This document shows, in pieces, positions 1-4,951 of a stretch of DNA of 6,412 nucleotides; position 1 is the stretch's first letter; every line of letters starts with the position of its first letter. Under the pieces are notes generated by a model. That model was not told the DNA's origin, did no database searches, and saw only the letters and a list, made by a program, of their open reading frames with translations. Source of the DNA: CAYLNH01 sp964384625 (lineage in GTDB: Bacteria; Verrucomicrobiota; Lentisphaeria; JABSQK01); assembly GCA_964384625.1 (NCBI GenBank), contig CAYLNH010000348.1:1-6412 (forward strand), written 5' to 3'. Made by a program: the position numbers and the translations under genes.

Positions 1-1101
1 TTGGTATGTCTGCCCCGAATAATGCGACGTTATTTCCGCGCCGACCCTAAGCTTGTCCACCGTGGCAGCCGGCGGCGTCGGATCATTGTGGATCTTGATG
101 CAGTCCGTCCAGTAGTTGTCGTAGCCGAGCATCAGGACGTCCTTGCCCGGCTCGAGACCGAACAAGCGCAGAGCGCGGTGTGCCGGATACAACTCACCGT
201 CCGACGGCACCAGAATCGCCTGCAGCGGCGAATTGCCCGTGACATGCTCGATCAGACGGCCGGCGATGCGGCGCACTGTCTCCTCCTGGAGTTCCTTCGC
301 CGAACACTCCTCCGATACCTGCTGCCACTCGATCACCGGCCCGGGATCGAGGCCGCGCTCGCTCATGGCCCGTTGGTAGCCGGCGATCCGCAACGGACAC
401 CAGAACCCATGGTAGGGCTGCCGCCAGACGACGCCAACCCGCGTGAGCCCCTGGTCCAACGCCCACTGCGTCAGTACATAGCTGCCCCACTCGTGGTCGG
501 AAGATACGCGGTCATACGGTGCCATCTCCGGGTCGTCGCCGTAGACCACCAGCGGAATGCCGGCAGCCCTGATTCTGGAAAGCCACGGTTTTACCGTATC
601 CCAGACGCAATCGGTGACCACCAGACCGGCCGGCCGGCCGGCAATCAGTTCGTCGAACCCGTCCTTGCCGAAACTTCCAGGCTCCAAAGCCACAACCTGA
701 CGACCCGCCGTGCGGACGGCATGGATCGCCCCGTGACTGACGAACTCGCTCCAGCCCGGCGCTTTGTGCCCGACAAAGCCGCCCTCAGGAACCGGAGTCA
801 ACACCACAATCGACTGCTGCAGCAAGGCCTGAGTCGCCGATTGCGCGGCGCCGGCGACAATGCGCGTGCCCTTCTCGCTCCGGCCAATCCAACCGTCTGC
901 TTCCAACGTTTCCAGCGCCCGGCGCACGGTGCCGCGGTCGACGTCCAGTTCAGAGGCTAATCGCCGTTCGGCCGGAACACGATCACCGGCCTCAAGGACC
1001 CCTTCGCGAATCCACTGACGCAGTTGTCGGATGACCTTGAGCTGCGGCCGTTTCGGGACGCCTGCCGGGCTGCCGCGACGTTTGTTCGTGGTGCTGCTCA
1101 C
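1..1101 (-). CDS. GntR-type transcriptional regulator with LacI-like sugar-sensor domain (3' end cut by window)
   Basis: The minus strand is open for 367 codons from a GTG at 1101-1099 to the left window edge, with no stop seen, so the C-terminus is missing. Residues about 21-83 form a GntR winged helix: GVLEAGDRVPAERRLASEL is followed by the recognition segment DVDRGTVRRALETLEADGW and the wing SEKGTRIV. Residues about 97 onward resemble the LacI/periplasmic-binding-protein sensor fold, with VVVTD- and VVYGDD-like strands, RVSSDHEWGSYVL, QGLTRVGVVW, GYQRAM, LQAILVPSD and DVLMLGYDN. This two-domain plan is the AraR-like type of GntR regulator, which typically responds to sugars. The start is placed at GTG 1101 because an in-frame TAG lies at 1125-1123 and no ATG intervenes; the ribosome site is weak (GGA, about 9 nt upstream). 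The gene is divergent from the fucosidase, which suggests control of it. The ligand is unknown. Confidence 0.9.
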   Translation of the reverse strand, partial: MSSTTNKRRGSPAGVPKRPQLKVIRQLRQWIREGVLEAGDRVPAERRLASELDVDRGTVRRALETLEADGWIGRSEKGTRIVAGAAQSATQALLQQSIVVLTPVPEGGFVGHKAPGWSEFVSHGAIHAVRTAGRQVVALEPGSFGKDGFDELIAGRPAGLVVTDCVWDTVKPWLSRIRAAGIPLVVYGDDPEMAPYDRVSSDHEWGSYVLTQWALDQGLTRVGVVWRQPYHGFWCPLRIAGYQRAMSERGLDPGPVIEWQQVSEECSAKELQEETVRRIAGRLIEHVTGNSPLQAILVPSDGELYPAHRALRLFGLEPGKDVLMLGYDNYWTDCIKIHNDPTPPAATVDKLRVGAEITSHYSGQTYQ

Positions 1102-1148
1102 GCTCAGGATTCCGTTGTGTTTCTATTCAGAAAAAGCAATTGACTACC

Positions 1149-1154
1149 ATTATA
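1149..1154 (-). promoter_or_regulatory. Candidate -10 box of the GntR-type regulator
   Basis: The minus strand reads TATAAT exactly, inside GGCTATATAATGG, 47 nt upstream of the GTG start at 1101. This predicts a leader of roughly 40 nt. The hexamer 17 nt further upstream (CGTATT) is a poor -35 and falls inside a direct repeat, which would fit a promoter whose polymerase binding depends on or is blocked by a regulator. The -10 call rests on one hexamer only. Confidence 0.4.
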
Positions 1155-1171
1155 TAGCCATCCCAGCATTA

Positions 1172-1192
1172 AATACGACCAGAATACAACCA
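1172..1192 (-). repeat. Phased 10-bp direct repeat upstream of the regulator promoter (candidate operator)
   Basis: On the minus strand TGGTTGTATT (1192-1183) and TGGTCGTATT (1181-1172) match at 9 of 10 positions. They start 11 bp apart, about one helical turn. They cover the expected -35 region of the TATAAT at 1149-1154. A pair of same-face half-sites at this position could be the binding site of the GntR-type regulator or another factor. Function is inferred. Confidence 0.4.
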
Positions 1193-1198
1193 AAAGGT

Positions 1199-1213
1199 TC
1201 CGCAAGATGCGGA
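1199..1213. repeat. Short perfect hairpin
   Basis: TCCGCA (1199-1204) and TGCGGA (1208-1213) are exact inverted arms around a 3-nt AGA loop. The flank on the plus strand is GAAAAAGG and the minus-strand flank is ACCTTTTGG, so there is no clean T-tract directly after the stem in either direction and an intrinsic terminator is not well supported. Confidence 0.4.
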
Positions 1214-1237
1214 GAAAAAGGTCAGGGGCGGGAGGAA

Positions 1238-1292
1238 GGTAATCAGTAATCGGTGATCCGTCTTCGCCGGACACGTCGGCAATCCGTCTTCG
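1238..1292. repeat. Tandem heptamers followed by an 11-bp direct repeat
   Basis: GGTAATC (1238-1244), AGTAATC (1245-1251) and GGTGATC (1252-1258) are three head-to-tail 7-bp units differing at one or two bases. They run into ATCCGTCTTCG at 1256-1266, which recurs exactly at 1282-1292, 26 bp later. The second copy also forms a small hairpin with ATCCG (1282-1286), loop TCTT and CGGAT (1291-1295). The pattern looks like slippage or debris of an intergenic repeat. No function is assigned. Confidence 0.5.
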
Positions 1293-1366
1293 GATCGAGC
1301 CGGTTGCCGTCGGTTCCAGTCGGAGCCACGGTAGGATGACTTCAGTCAGAATCGCCGCACAGAGGT

Positions 1367-1410
1367 GATGACTTCGCACACGCGAAGAGCATCATCGCGA
1401 CACGTCGCGA
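1367..1410. repeat. Two adjacent perfect hairpins
   Basis: The first hairpin is CTTCGC (1372-1377), loop ACAC, GCGAAG (1382-1387). It can be extended across a bulge by GATGA (1367-1371) pairing with TCATC (1392-1396). The second is TCGCGA (1395-1400), loop CACG, TCGCGA (1405-1410). Neither is followed by a T-run, so they are more like a REP-type folded element than terminators. Confidence 0.5.
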
Positions 1411-1443
1411 CGCCTCCCACATTTTCGGACCTGACGGTGTGCT

Positions 1444-1485
1444 GGGTACAACTCTGATCCCGGCGACGTTTGCGAGTGGAATAGC
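1444..1485. repeat. REP-like intergenic repeat, copy 1
   Basis: This 42-bp unit starts GGGTACAACTCTGATCCCGG and ends CGAGTGGAATAGC. After one single-base gap it matches the unit at 1595-1635 at 35 of 41 positions. Its first part is an imperfect inverted repeat, GGG..CA-ACTC-TG..CCC. A further short hairpin follows directly: CGGCG at 1485-1489 and CGCCG at 1499-1503. The pattern suggests a dispersed extragenic repeat. Confidence 0.55.
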
Positions 1486-1594
1486 GGCGGTGCGGAATCG
1501 CCGAGATGCTTGACAAGGGAAACGAATCATTGCGCCGGAGTAGATTGATTCTATTTCCCTAATCATTCTGCCCACTCTCTTCTTGCTTCTTGCC

Positions 1595-1635
1595 GGGTCA
1601 ACTCTGGCCCCGGCGACGTGGACGAGTGGGATAGC
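1595..1635. repeat. REP-like intergenic repeat, copy 2
   Basis: This 41-bp direct copy of the unit at 1444-1485 starts GGGTCAACTCTGGCCCCGG and ends CGAGTGGGATAGC. Its stem is better conserved than in copy 1: GGGTCA, loop ACTC, TGGCCC pairs with one G-T wobble. The spacing of the right-hand ends of the two copies is 150 bp. It lies 80 bp before the fucosidase start, so it may also sit in or beside the promoter region of that gene. Confidence 0.55.
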
Positions 1636-1663
1636 TTGAGGCTTGAGCAACCGGCTGTATGGT
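1636..1663 (+). promoter_or_regulatory. Weak candidate promoter for the fucosidase gene
   Basis: TTGAGG (1636-1641) and TATGGT (1658-1663) are separated by 16 bp, each matching the sigma70 consensus at 4 of 6 positions. The pair would give a leader of about 45 nt before the ATG at 1715. This is the best pair seen near the gene, but it is weak. The true promoter may use another sigma factor or an activator. Confidence 0.22.
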
Positions 1664-1698
1664 TTGGGGTGTTTTCTGAGACCGAGTCCGTTTAAAGC

Positions 1699-1704
1699 AA
1701 AGGG
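1699..1704 (+). promoter_or_regulatory. Ribosome binding site of the fucosidase gene
   Basis: AAAGGG lies 10 nt upstream of the ATG at 1715. It supports this start over the in-frame TTG at 1643, which would add 24 residues with no counterpart in the family. Confidence 0.5.
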
Positions 1705-1714
1705 CGATCGAGAT

Positions 1715-3040
1715 ATGATGCAGCAATGGTTCAAAGACGCGAAGTTGGGGATCTTCATCCACTGGGGTATCTATGCCGTGCAGCGACGCGGCGGCGAGTC
1801 GTGGCCGATCGTGAATGCCGCGGTCAGCTACAATGACTATCTGACGCAGATGAATGACTTTGACGCGTCGGAGTTTGATCCTGACGCCTGGGTCGATCTG
1901 TTCGAACGCGCCGGCGCCAAGTACGCCGTATTGACCACAAAGCATCACGACGGCGTAGCGCTGTGGCCGACAAAGCAGGACGGCCCGAGCATTCCCAATC
2001 AGACGGACTGCCCGGACCTGGTGGGTGCCTACGTTGATGCCATGCGCAAGAAAGGCCTCAAGGTCGGTCTCTACTTCTCGCATACGGACTGGTCGAATCT
2101 GGATCATTTTTCCGTGATCACCGGCAAGACCAAGGAGGAGTTGAAGGAACTGCACAAGGAGCCGCAGAACTTCCGCGCCATGTGGGTGGAGAACCAGAAG
2201 GAAGTCGACCTGAGTGAGAGCGAAGAACACCAGACGCTCTGGAACAATTTCCTCAAGTTCCACCGAGCGCAGCTGACCGAAGTCCTGACCGATTACAGTC
2301 CGGACCTGATCTGGTTCGACGTGATGCTGGGCCGGAAGGGTTTCGACTACAAGACGGAGGAACTGCGCGACCACATCCACGGCATCCGCTCGGACACGGT
2401 GATCAACTCCCGCCTGGGCGAGCACGGCGACTACGAAACACCGGAGCAGTTCATCCCGGTGCAGCCGCCCAAGGGCAAATGGGAATTGTGCGTCACGACC
2501 AACAACACGTGGTCCTACACCGGCCGCGAAGAGCAATATAAAACGCCGTACGAGATCATCACCATGTTCTGCGAGTGCCTCGGCATGGGCGGCAACCTGC
2601 TGTTGAACATCGGCCCGGACGAACACGGCGTGATCCCGGCGCAGCAGGTCGAGTTGCTGGAGACGCTCGGCGACTGGGTGCGAAAACATGACGAAGCGGT
2701 CGGCGGCACGGTCCGCGGCTTGCCGCACGGCTACGCCTACCACTTCAGCTCAATGAACAAAGAGCGTAACACGATCTACCTGTACGTCGCCCATACGCCG
2801 AAAGAGGCGACGTCGATCAAGGGCATCCATAACGACATCAAGAAGGTCACTGTGCTGGGCCACGGCGCGGATTGCGCCACCAAACGGGTCGGCGGCGCCC
2901 CGTGGGCGGGCGTGCCGGGGACGTTATGGATCGACATGCCGAAGGACGCGCTGGACGACTACGTAACGGTGTTGAAGATCGAACTCGACGGCAAGCTGAA
3001 TCTCTACGGCGGCGAAGGTATTGAGATCGACGTGAACTGA
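1715..3040 (+). CDS. Alpha-L-fucosidase, glycoside hydrolase family 29
   Basis: Predicted retaining alpha-L-fucosidase that releases terminal L-fucose from glycans or oligosaccharides. The 441-residue product opens directly with the GH29 signature WFKDAKLGIFIHWG (residues 5-18). It then shows LTTKHHDGVALW (73-84), GLYFSHTDW (118-126), PDLIWFD (196-202), YETPEQ (240-245), WELCVTTNNTWSY (256-268) and GGNLLLNIGPDEHG (292-305), followed by a C-terminal beta-rich part. Asp202 in WFD aligns with the catalytic nucleophile; the usual following Gly is Val. Glu244 or Glu257 may be the acid/base, but this residue varies in the family. There is no signal peptide or lipobox, so it is probably cytoplasmic. 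ATG 1715 (or the adjacent ATG 1718) follows an AAAGGG site. It is divergent from the GntR-type regulator and convergent with the pseudopilin. The preferred linkage cannot be read from sequence. Confidence 0.96.
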   Translation: MMQQWFKDAKLGIFIHWGIYAVQRRGGESWPIVNAAVSYNDYLTQMNDFDASEFDPDAWVDLFERAGAKYAVLTTKHHDGVALWPTKQDGPSIPNQTDCPDLVGAYVDAMRKKGLKVGLYFSHTDWSNLDHFSVITGKTKEELKELHKEPQNFRAMWVENQKEVDLSESEEHQTLWNNFLKFHRAQLTEVLTDYSPDLIWFDVMLGRKGFDYKTEELRDHIHGIRSDTVINSRLGEHGDYETPEQFIPVQPPKGKWELCVTTNNTWSYTGREEQYKTPYEIITMFCECLGMGGNLLLNIGPDEHGVIPAQQVELLETLGDWVRKHDEAVGGTVRGLPHGYAYHFSSMNKERNTIYLYVAHTPKEATSIKGIHNDIKKVTVLGHGADCATKRVGGAPWAGVPGTLWIDMPKDALDDYVTVLKIELDGKLNLYGGEGIEIDVN

Positions 3041-3043
3041 CGG

Positions 3044-3805
3044 CTACTCTTCCAGGTGGTCGTACCACTTGTACTTGCCGTTGCCCTCATGGATCGCGAA
3101 TTCGCGCCAAGCCTGGTCATAGGTCACTTTGTTGACGTGGCCATCCAGGAAAGCTGCATTCTGTCCGCGGTTCATATGGCGGAAGGCCAGATGGCCATCG
3201 ATAAGAATGGGGGTCTTTGCCGTGTGGTCCAGAATTCGCAGGTGGGCCTCTGAATGGTAGCCGTGGTTGTTGTGGTCCGCCTTCTCCATGTAGGCGGCAC
3301 GCTCGCCCGGCTGATTGGTGATGCGTTTCATGTCCATGACTTCAGCCGCCGGAACATAGCAGACACGGATCCGCATAATGTAGAGATACTTCATCCCCAA
3401 GCTGTTGTTTGTGTTGTTCAGGAAGTGCTCGTAGTTGTTGATGCCGCGGGCAATGTCGGCGCTTGGACAGGCATAGACCGCGGGGTACCTCCCTCGGAGC
3501 CCGTCCTGGGCGTGCTCGCCAAGATAGCCGAGCCCCTGCTGGACGAAGTGTGTAGTCCAGTTGCCGGGCGTGGGAGCCTGGGCCCCGGCCCACTTGCCGG
3601 GCCGCATCATGCCGTCCCAATCACCCGCGTACATGTGTGCCGCCAGAATGATCTGCTTCTGATTGTTGATGCAGGTAGCATTGTAAGCCGCCTCCCGCGC
3701 CTGACTCAATGCCGGCAGCAGCATGGAAGCAATAATGGCGATAATGGCAATCACCACGAGCAATTCAATCAGCGTGAACTTCACTTCGTATTCCCTGTGG
3801 GTCAT
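3044..3805 (-). CDS. Type II secretion/type IV pilin-like pseudopilin with late H-(X)n-DG motif
   Basis: The 253-residue product has a short charged leader, MTHREYEVK, followed by the class III prepilin segment FTLIELLVVIAIIAIIASML (10-29), one hydrophobic helix. A prepilin peptidase would be expected to cut before Phe10, which makes Glu14 the conserved Glu5 of the mature protein. The -1 residue is Lys, not the usual Gly. The remainder matches the large pseudopilin family of Lentisphaerota and Planctomycetes: PALSQAREAA, CINNQKQI (45-52), YAGDWDG, YACPS (111-115) and a late FRHMNRGQNAAFLDGHV (208-224). The spacing from His210 to Asp221-Gly222 is ten residues, not the usual nine. It is probably an inner-membrane-anchored pseudopilus-like protein; its substrate is unknown. 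The ATG lies 4 nt after the upstream regulator's stop, implying translational coupling, with no strong ribosome site of its own. Confidence 0.92.
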   Translation of the reverse strand: MTHREYEVKFTLIELLVVIAIIAIIASMLLPALSQAREAAYNATCINNQKQIILAAHMYAGDWDGMMRPGKWAGAQAPTPGNWTTHFVQQGLGYLGEHAQDGLRGRYPAVYACPSADIARGINNYEHFLNNTNNSLGMKYLYIMRIRVCYVPAAEVMDMKRITNQPGERAAYMEKADHNNHGYHSEAHLRILDHTAKTPILIDGHLAFRHMNRGQNAAFLDGHVNKVTYDQAWREFAIHEGNGKYKWYDHLEE

Positions 3806-3809
3806 CGAA

Positions 3810-4835
3810 TTATCTCAGTATTGCCGGTGCTTCGGAAGTAGTGTTGCCGACGTACAGTTCGCCGGGGACGGCGATCGGCTCGAATTGAGTTGATGGATCC
3901 CCAATGCGCTGGAGCAGCAGCTCAACGGCCGCCTGGCCGATCGCCCGTTCCGGCAAAACAATGCAAGTCGGGTCAGCTGATACGACGTGCACCGGGGTCG
4001 GCCGAAACGTGACGAACGAAAGGTCCTCCGGAATCCGCAGGCCCAGTGACCAAGCCGCGTGCAACACAGCCAACGTTTCCTTCTGGGCGTAGGCAACAAC
4101 TGCCGTCGGCCGGTCATCACGGCGAAGGAGGTCCTTGACGAACTCGCCGCTGTCCCGACGAAAGACCTCCTTGAGCCAGGAACGCGGTTCATACCCCGCC
4201 TCCTGCATCGCCTGCCGGAAACCGGCTTCGCGATCGAAGGAACTGTAGTGGCCCTCACCCGCGAAATTGATGTACATAATGCGGCGATGGCCCAGTTGAA
4301 TCAGGTGGTTTGTTGCCGTGTAGGAACCGCCATGATCGTCGGGATAAACGCAGTTGGCCGATTGTTTGGAGTTCAGCCAGACCGAAGGGATGCGGTGCTG
4401 CTTGATCAGTGCTATCATCTTGGGCGGGATCGCGGCGTTGTAGTTCACCAACAGGCCGTCGGCAAAGGATTCCGACAAGATCTTGGGGATGAACCCTTCG
4501 TCGGCAAGTTTTTCGTCCGGCAGTTTTGACAATACCAGATGCTTGCCCTTGGCGGCAACCGCGTCTTGAATGCTGTCCAGCAATTCCGGCGGCAGAAGGC
4601 TCAACGGCTGAACCGTGCCCTGCAGCAAACCAATGGTGTTGAACGTGCCGCGGCGGATGGCACGCGCAGCCGAATTGGCCACGTATCCCATCGCATCGGC
4701 GACTTGGCCGACGCGCGCGGCCGTCGCCACACCGACCCGGATGTTGCAGTTGCTGCCCGTGAGCACTTTGCTGACGACGCTGCGGGAGACTTCGGCCTCC
4801 CTGGCGACATCCTTCATGGTTACCGGGTTATTCAC
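3810..4835 (-). CDS. LacI-family transcriptional regulator, coupled to the pseudopilin gene
   Basis: The 341-residue product has a LacI helix-turn-helix at about 6-26 (TMKDVAREAEVSRSVVSKVL) and a hinge helix near 53-63 (ANSAARAIRRG). A periplasmic-binding-protein-like sensor follows: NTIGLLQG, FADGLLVNY (124-132), PSVWLNS (150-156), LGHRRIMYI (181-189), TAVVAYA and IPEDLSFVTF. Two family positions are unusual. Glu15 replaces the Gly in the AGVS turn, and FRPTPV stands where the family usually has a Gly-Phe-Asp-Asp-like segment. The GTG start at 4835 is preferred because GAGG (4846-4843) sits 7 nt upstream; ATG at 4817 is an alternative that removes 6 residues. A strong promoter with palindromes lies just upstream, suggesting autoregulation. 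It is followed after 4 nt by the pseudopilin, its likely co-transcribed target. The effector is probably a sugar, unproven. Confidence 0.95.
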   Translation of the reverse strand: MNNPVTMKDVAREAEVSRSVVSKVLTGSNCNIRVGVATAARVGQVADAMGYVANSAARAIRRGTFNTIGLLQGTVQPLSLLPPELLDSIQDAVAAKGKHLVLSKLPDEKLADEGFIPKILSESFADGLLVNYNAAIPPKMIALIKQHRIPSVWLNSKQSANCVYPDDHGGSYTATNHLIQLGHRRIMYINFAGEGHYSSFDREAGFRQAMQEAGYEPRSWLKEVFRRDSGEFVKDLLRRDDRPTAVVAYAQKETLAVLHAAWSLGLRIPEDLSFVTFRPTPVHVVSADPTCIVLPERAIGQAAVELLLQRIGDPSTQFEPIAVPGELYVGNTTSEAPAILR

Positions 4836-4842
4836 GATGCCG

Positions 4843-4846
4843 CCTC
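4843..4846 (-). promoter_or_regulatory. Ribosome binding site deciding the GTG start at 4835
   Basis: The minus strand reads GAGG, 7 nt upstream of the GTG start, and so supports GTG 4835 over the in-frame ATG at 4817. It would lie only a few bases from the predicted transcript 5' end (near 4849), giving a very short leader. Confidence 0.5.
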
Positions 4847-4855
4847 ACATCGAGG

Positions 4856-4875
4856 ATGATAAATCGTGTTATCAT
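4856..4875. promoter_or_regulatory. Candidate operator palindrome over the -10 and spacer
   Basis: ATGATAA (4856-4862) and TTATCAT (4869-4875) are exact 7-bp inverted arms around ATCGTG, with CG at the exact centre. An even palindrome centred on CG is the usual plan of LacI-family operators. It covers the -10 box, so binding would be expected to block transcription. The binder could be either LacI protein encoded here. Confidence 0.5.
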
Positions 4876-4883
4876 ATTGTCAA
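4856..4883 (-). promoter_or_regulatory. Sigma70-type promoter of the LacI-pseudopilin unit
   Basis: The minus strand carries a perfect -35 TTGACA (4883-4878), a 16-bp spacer and TATCAT (4861-4856), which is 5 of 6 to the -10 consensus. The predicted start point is near 4849, 14 nt before the GTG at 4835. This is the strongest promoter in the window. It means the first LacI gene need not depend on read-through from the second LacI gene upstream. Confidence 0.65.
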
Positions 4884-4887
4884 TATG
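4873..4887. promoter_or_regulatory. Candidate operator: perfect 15-bp palindrome over the -35
   Basis: CATATTG-T-CAATATG is a perfect 7+1+7 inverted repeat that contains the -35 TTGACA. It overlaps the neighbouring palindrome at 4856-4875 by 3 bp, so the two could not easily be occupied independently. It may be an operator for a LacI regulator or for another repressor. Confidence 0.5.
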
Positions 4888-4951
4888 GCGTATTTGCATC
4901 TGGTTTGCAATGGGGATCAGTAATTTTGTGTCGGAATTCTGCCGGAGACGG

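Larger units (their letters stand above)
1102..1714. other. Divergent intergenic region, repeat-rich, no convincing gene
   Basis: This is 613 bp between the start codons of the GntR-type regulator and the fucosidase. No reading frame here shows a recognisable protein. It contains a promoter-like TATAAT for the regulator, a phased direct repeat, tandem heptamers, at least four short hairpins and two copies of a REP-like repeat, each listed separately. The length and repeat density suggest that intergenic repeat elements have been inserted or have decayed between regulator and enzyme. No tRNA or other structured RNA was recognised. Confidence 0.8.

Noticed and set aside
1..960. Plus-strand open frame of 319 codons opposite the GntR-type regulator
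   Set aside because: Its product is Arg/Pro-rich with no family pattern, while the minus strand encodes a clear GntR winged helix and sensor domain. It is an antisense shadow caused by high GC at third positions.
1140..1145. Plus-strand TTGACT as a -35 for rightward transcription
   Set aside because: There is no acceptable -10 at 16-18 bp, and the fucosidase start is more than 550 bp away.
1199..1220. Hairpin followed by AAAAAG as a leftward or rightward terminator
   Set aside because: The stem is not followed by a T-run in the direction of either neighbouring gene, both of which start, not end, near this region.
1510..1515. Perfect TTGACA as a -35 for the fucosidase gene
   Set aside because: No -10-like hexamer occurs 15-19 bp downstream; that stretch is GC-rich.
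1524..1551. Inverted repeat GAATCA...TGATTC as a fucosidase operator
   Set aside because: The arms are only 6 bp with a 16-nt spacer and no promoter is centred on it; chance cannot be excluded.
1643..1714. Longer fucosidase start at TTG 1643, with an LGC triplet that might suggest a lipobox
   Set aside because: The added 24 residues are not hydrophobic enough for a signal peptide, have Gly at the lipobox -3 position and lack a ribosome site; GH29 homology starts right after ATG 1715.
1342..1758. Minus-strand open frame of 138 codons across the intergenic repeats
   Set aside because: It runs over both REP-like repeats (giving a repeated IPL-x-x-VAG segment only because the 150-bp period keeps frame) and into the fucosidase start. 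No ribosome site or family resemblance was seen.
1598..2743. Minus-strand open frame of 381 codons opposite the fucosidase
   Set aside because: The plus strand carries the GH29 motifs; the antisense product is Val/Arg/Asp-rich with no recognisable domain.
3254..3841. Plus-strand open frame of 195 codons opposite the pseudopilin
   Set aside because: It lies antisense to a clear pseudopilin, its composition is unlike a real protein, and it has no motifs.
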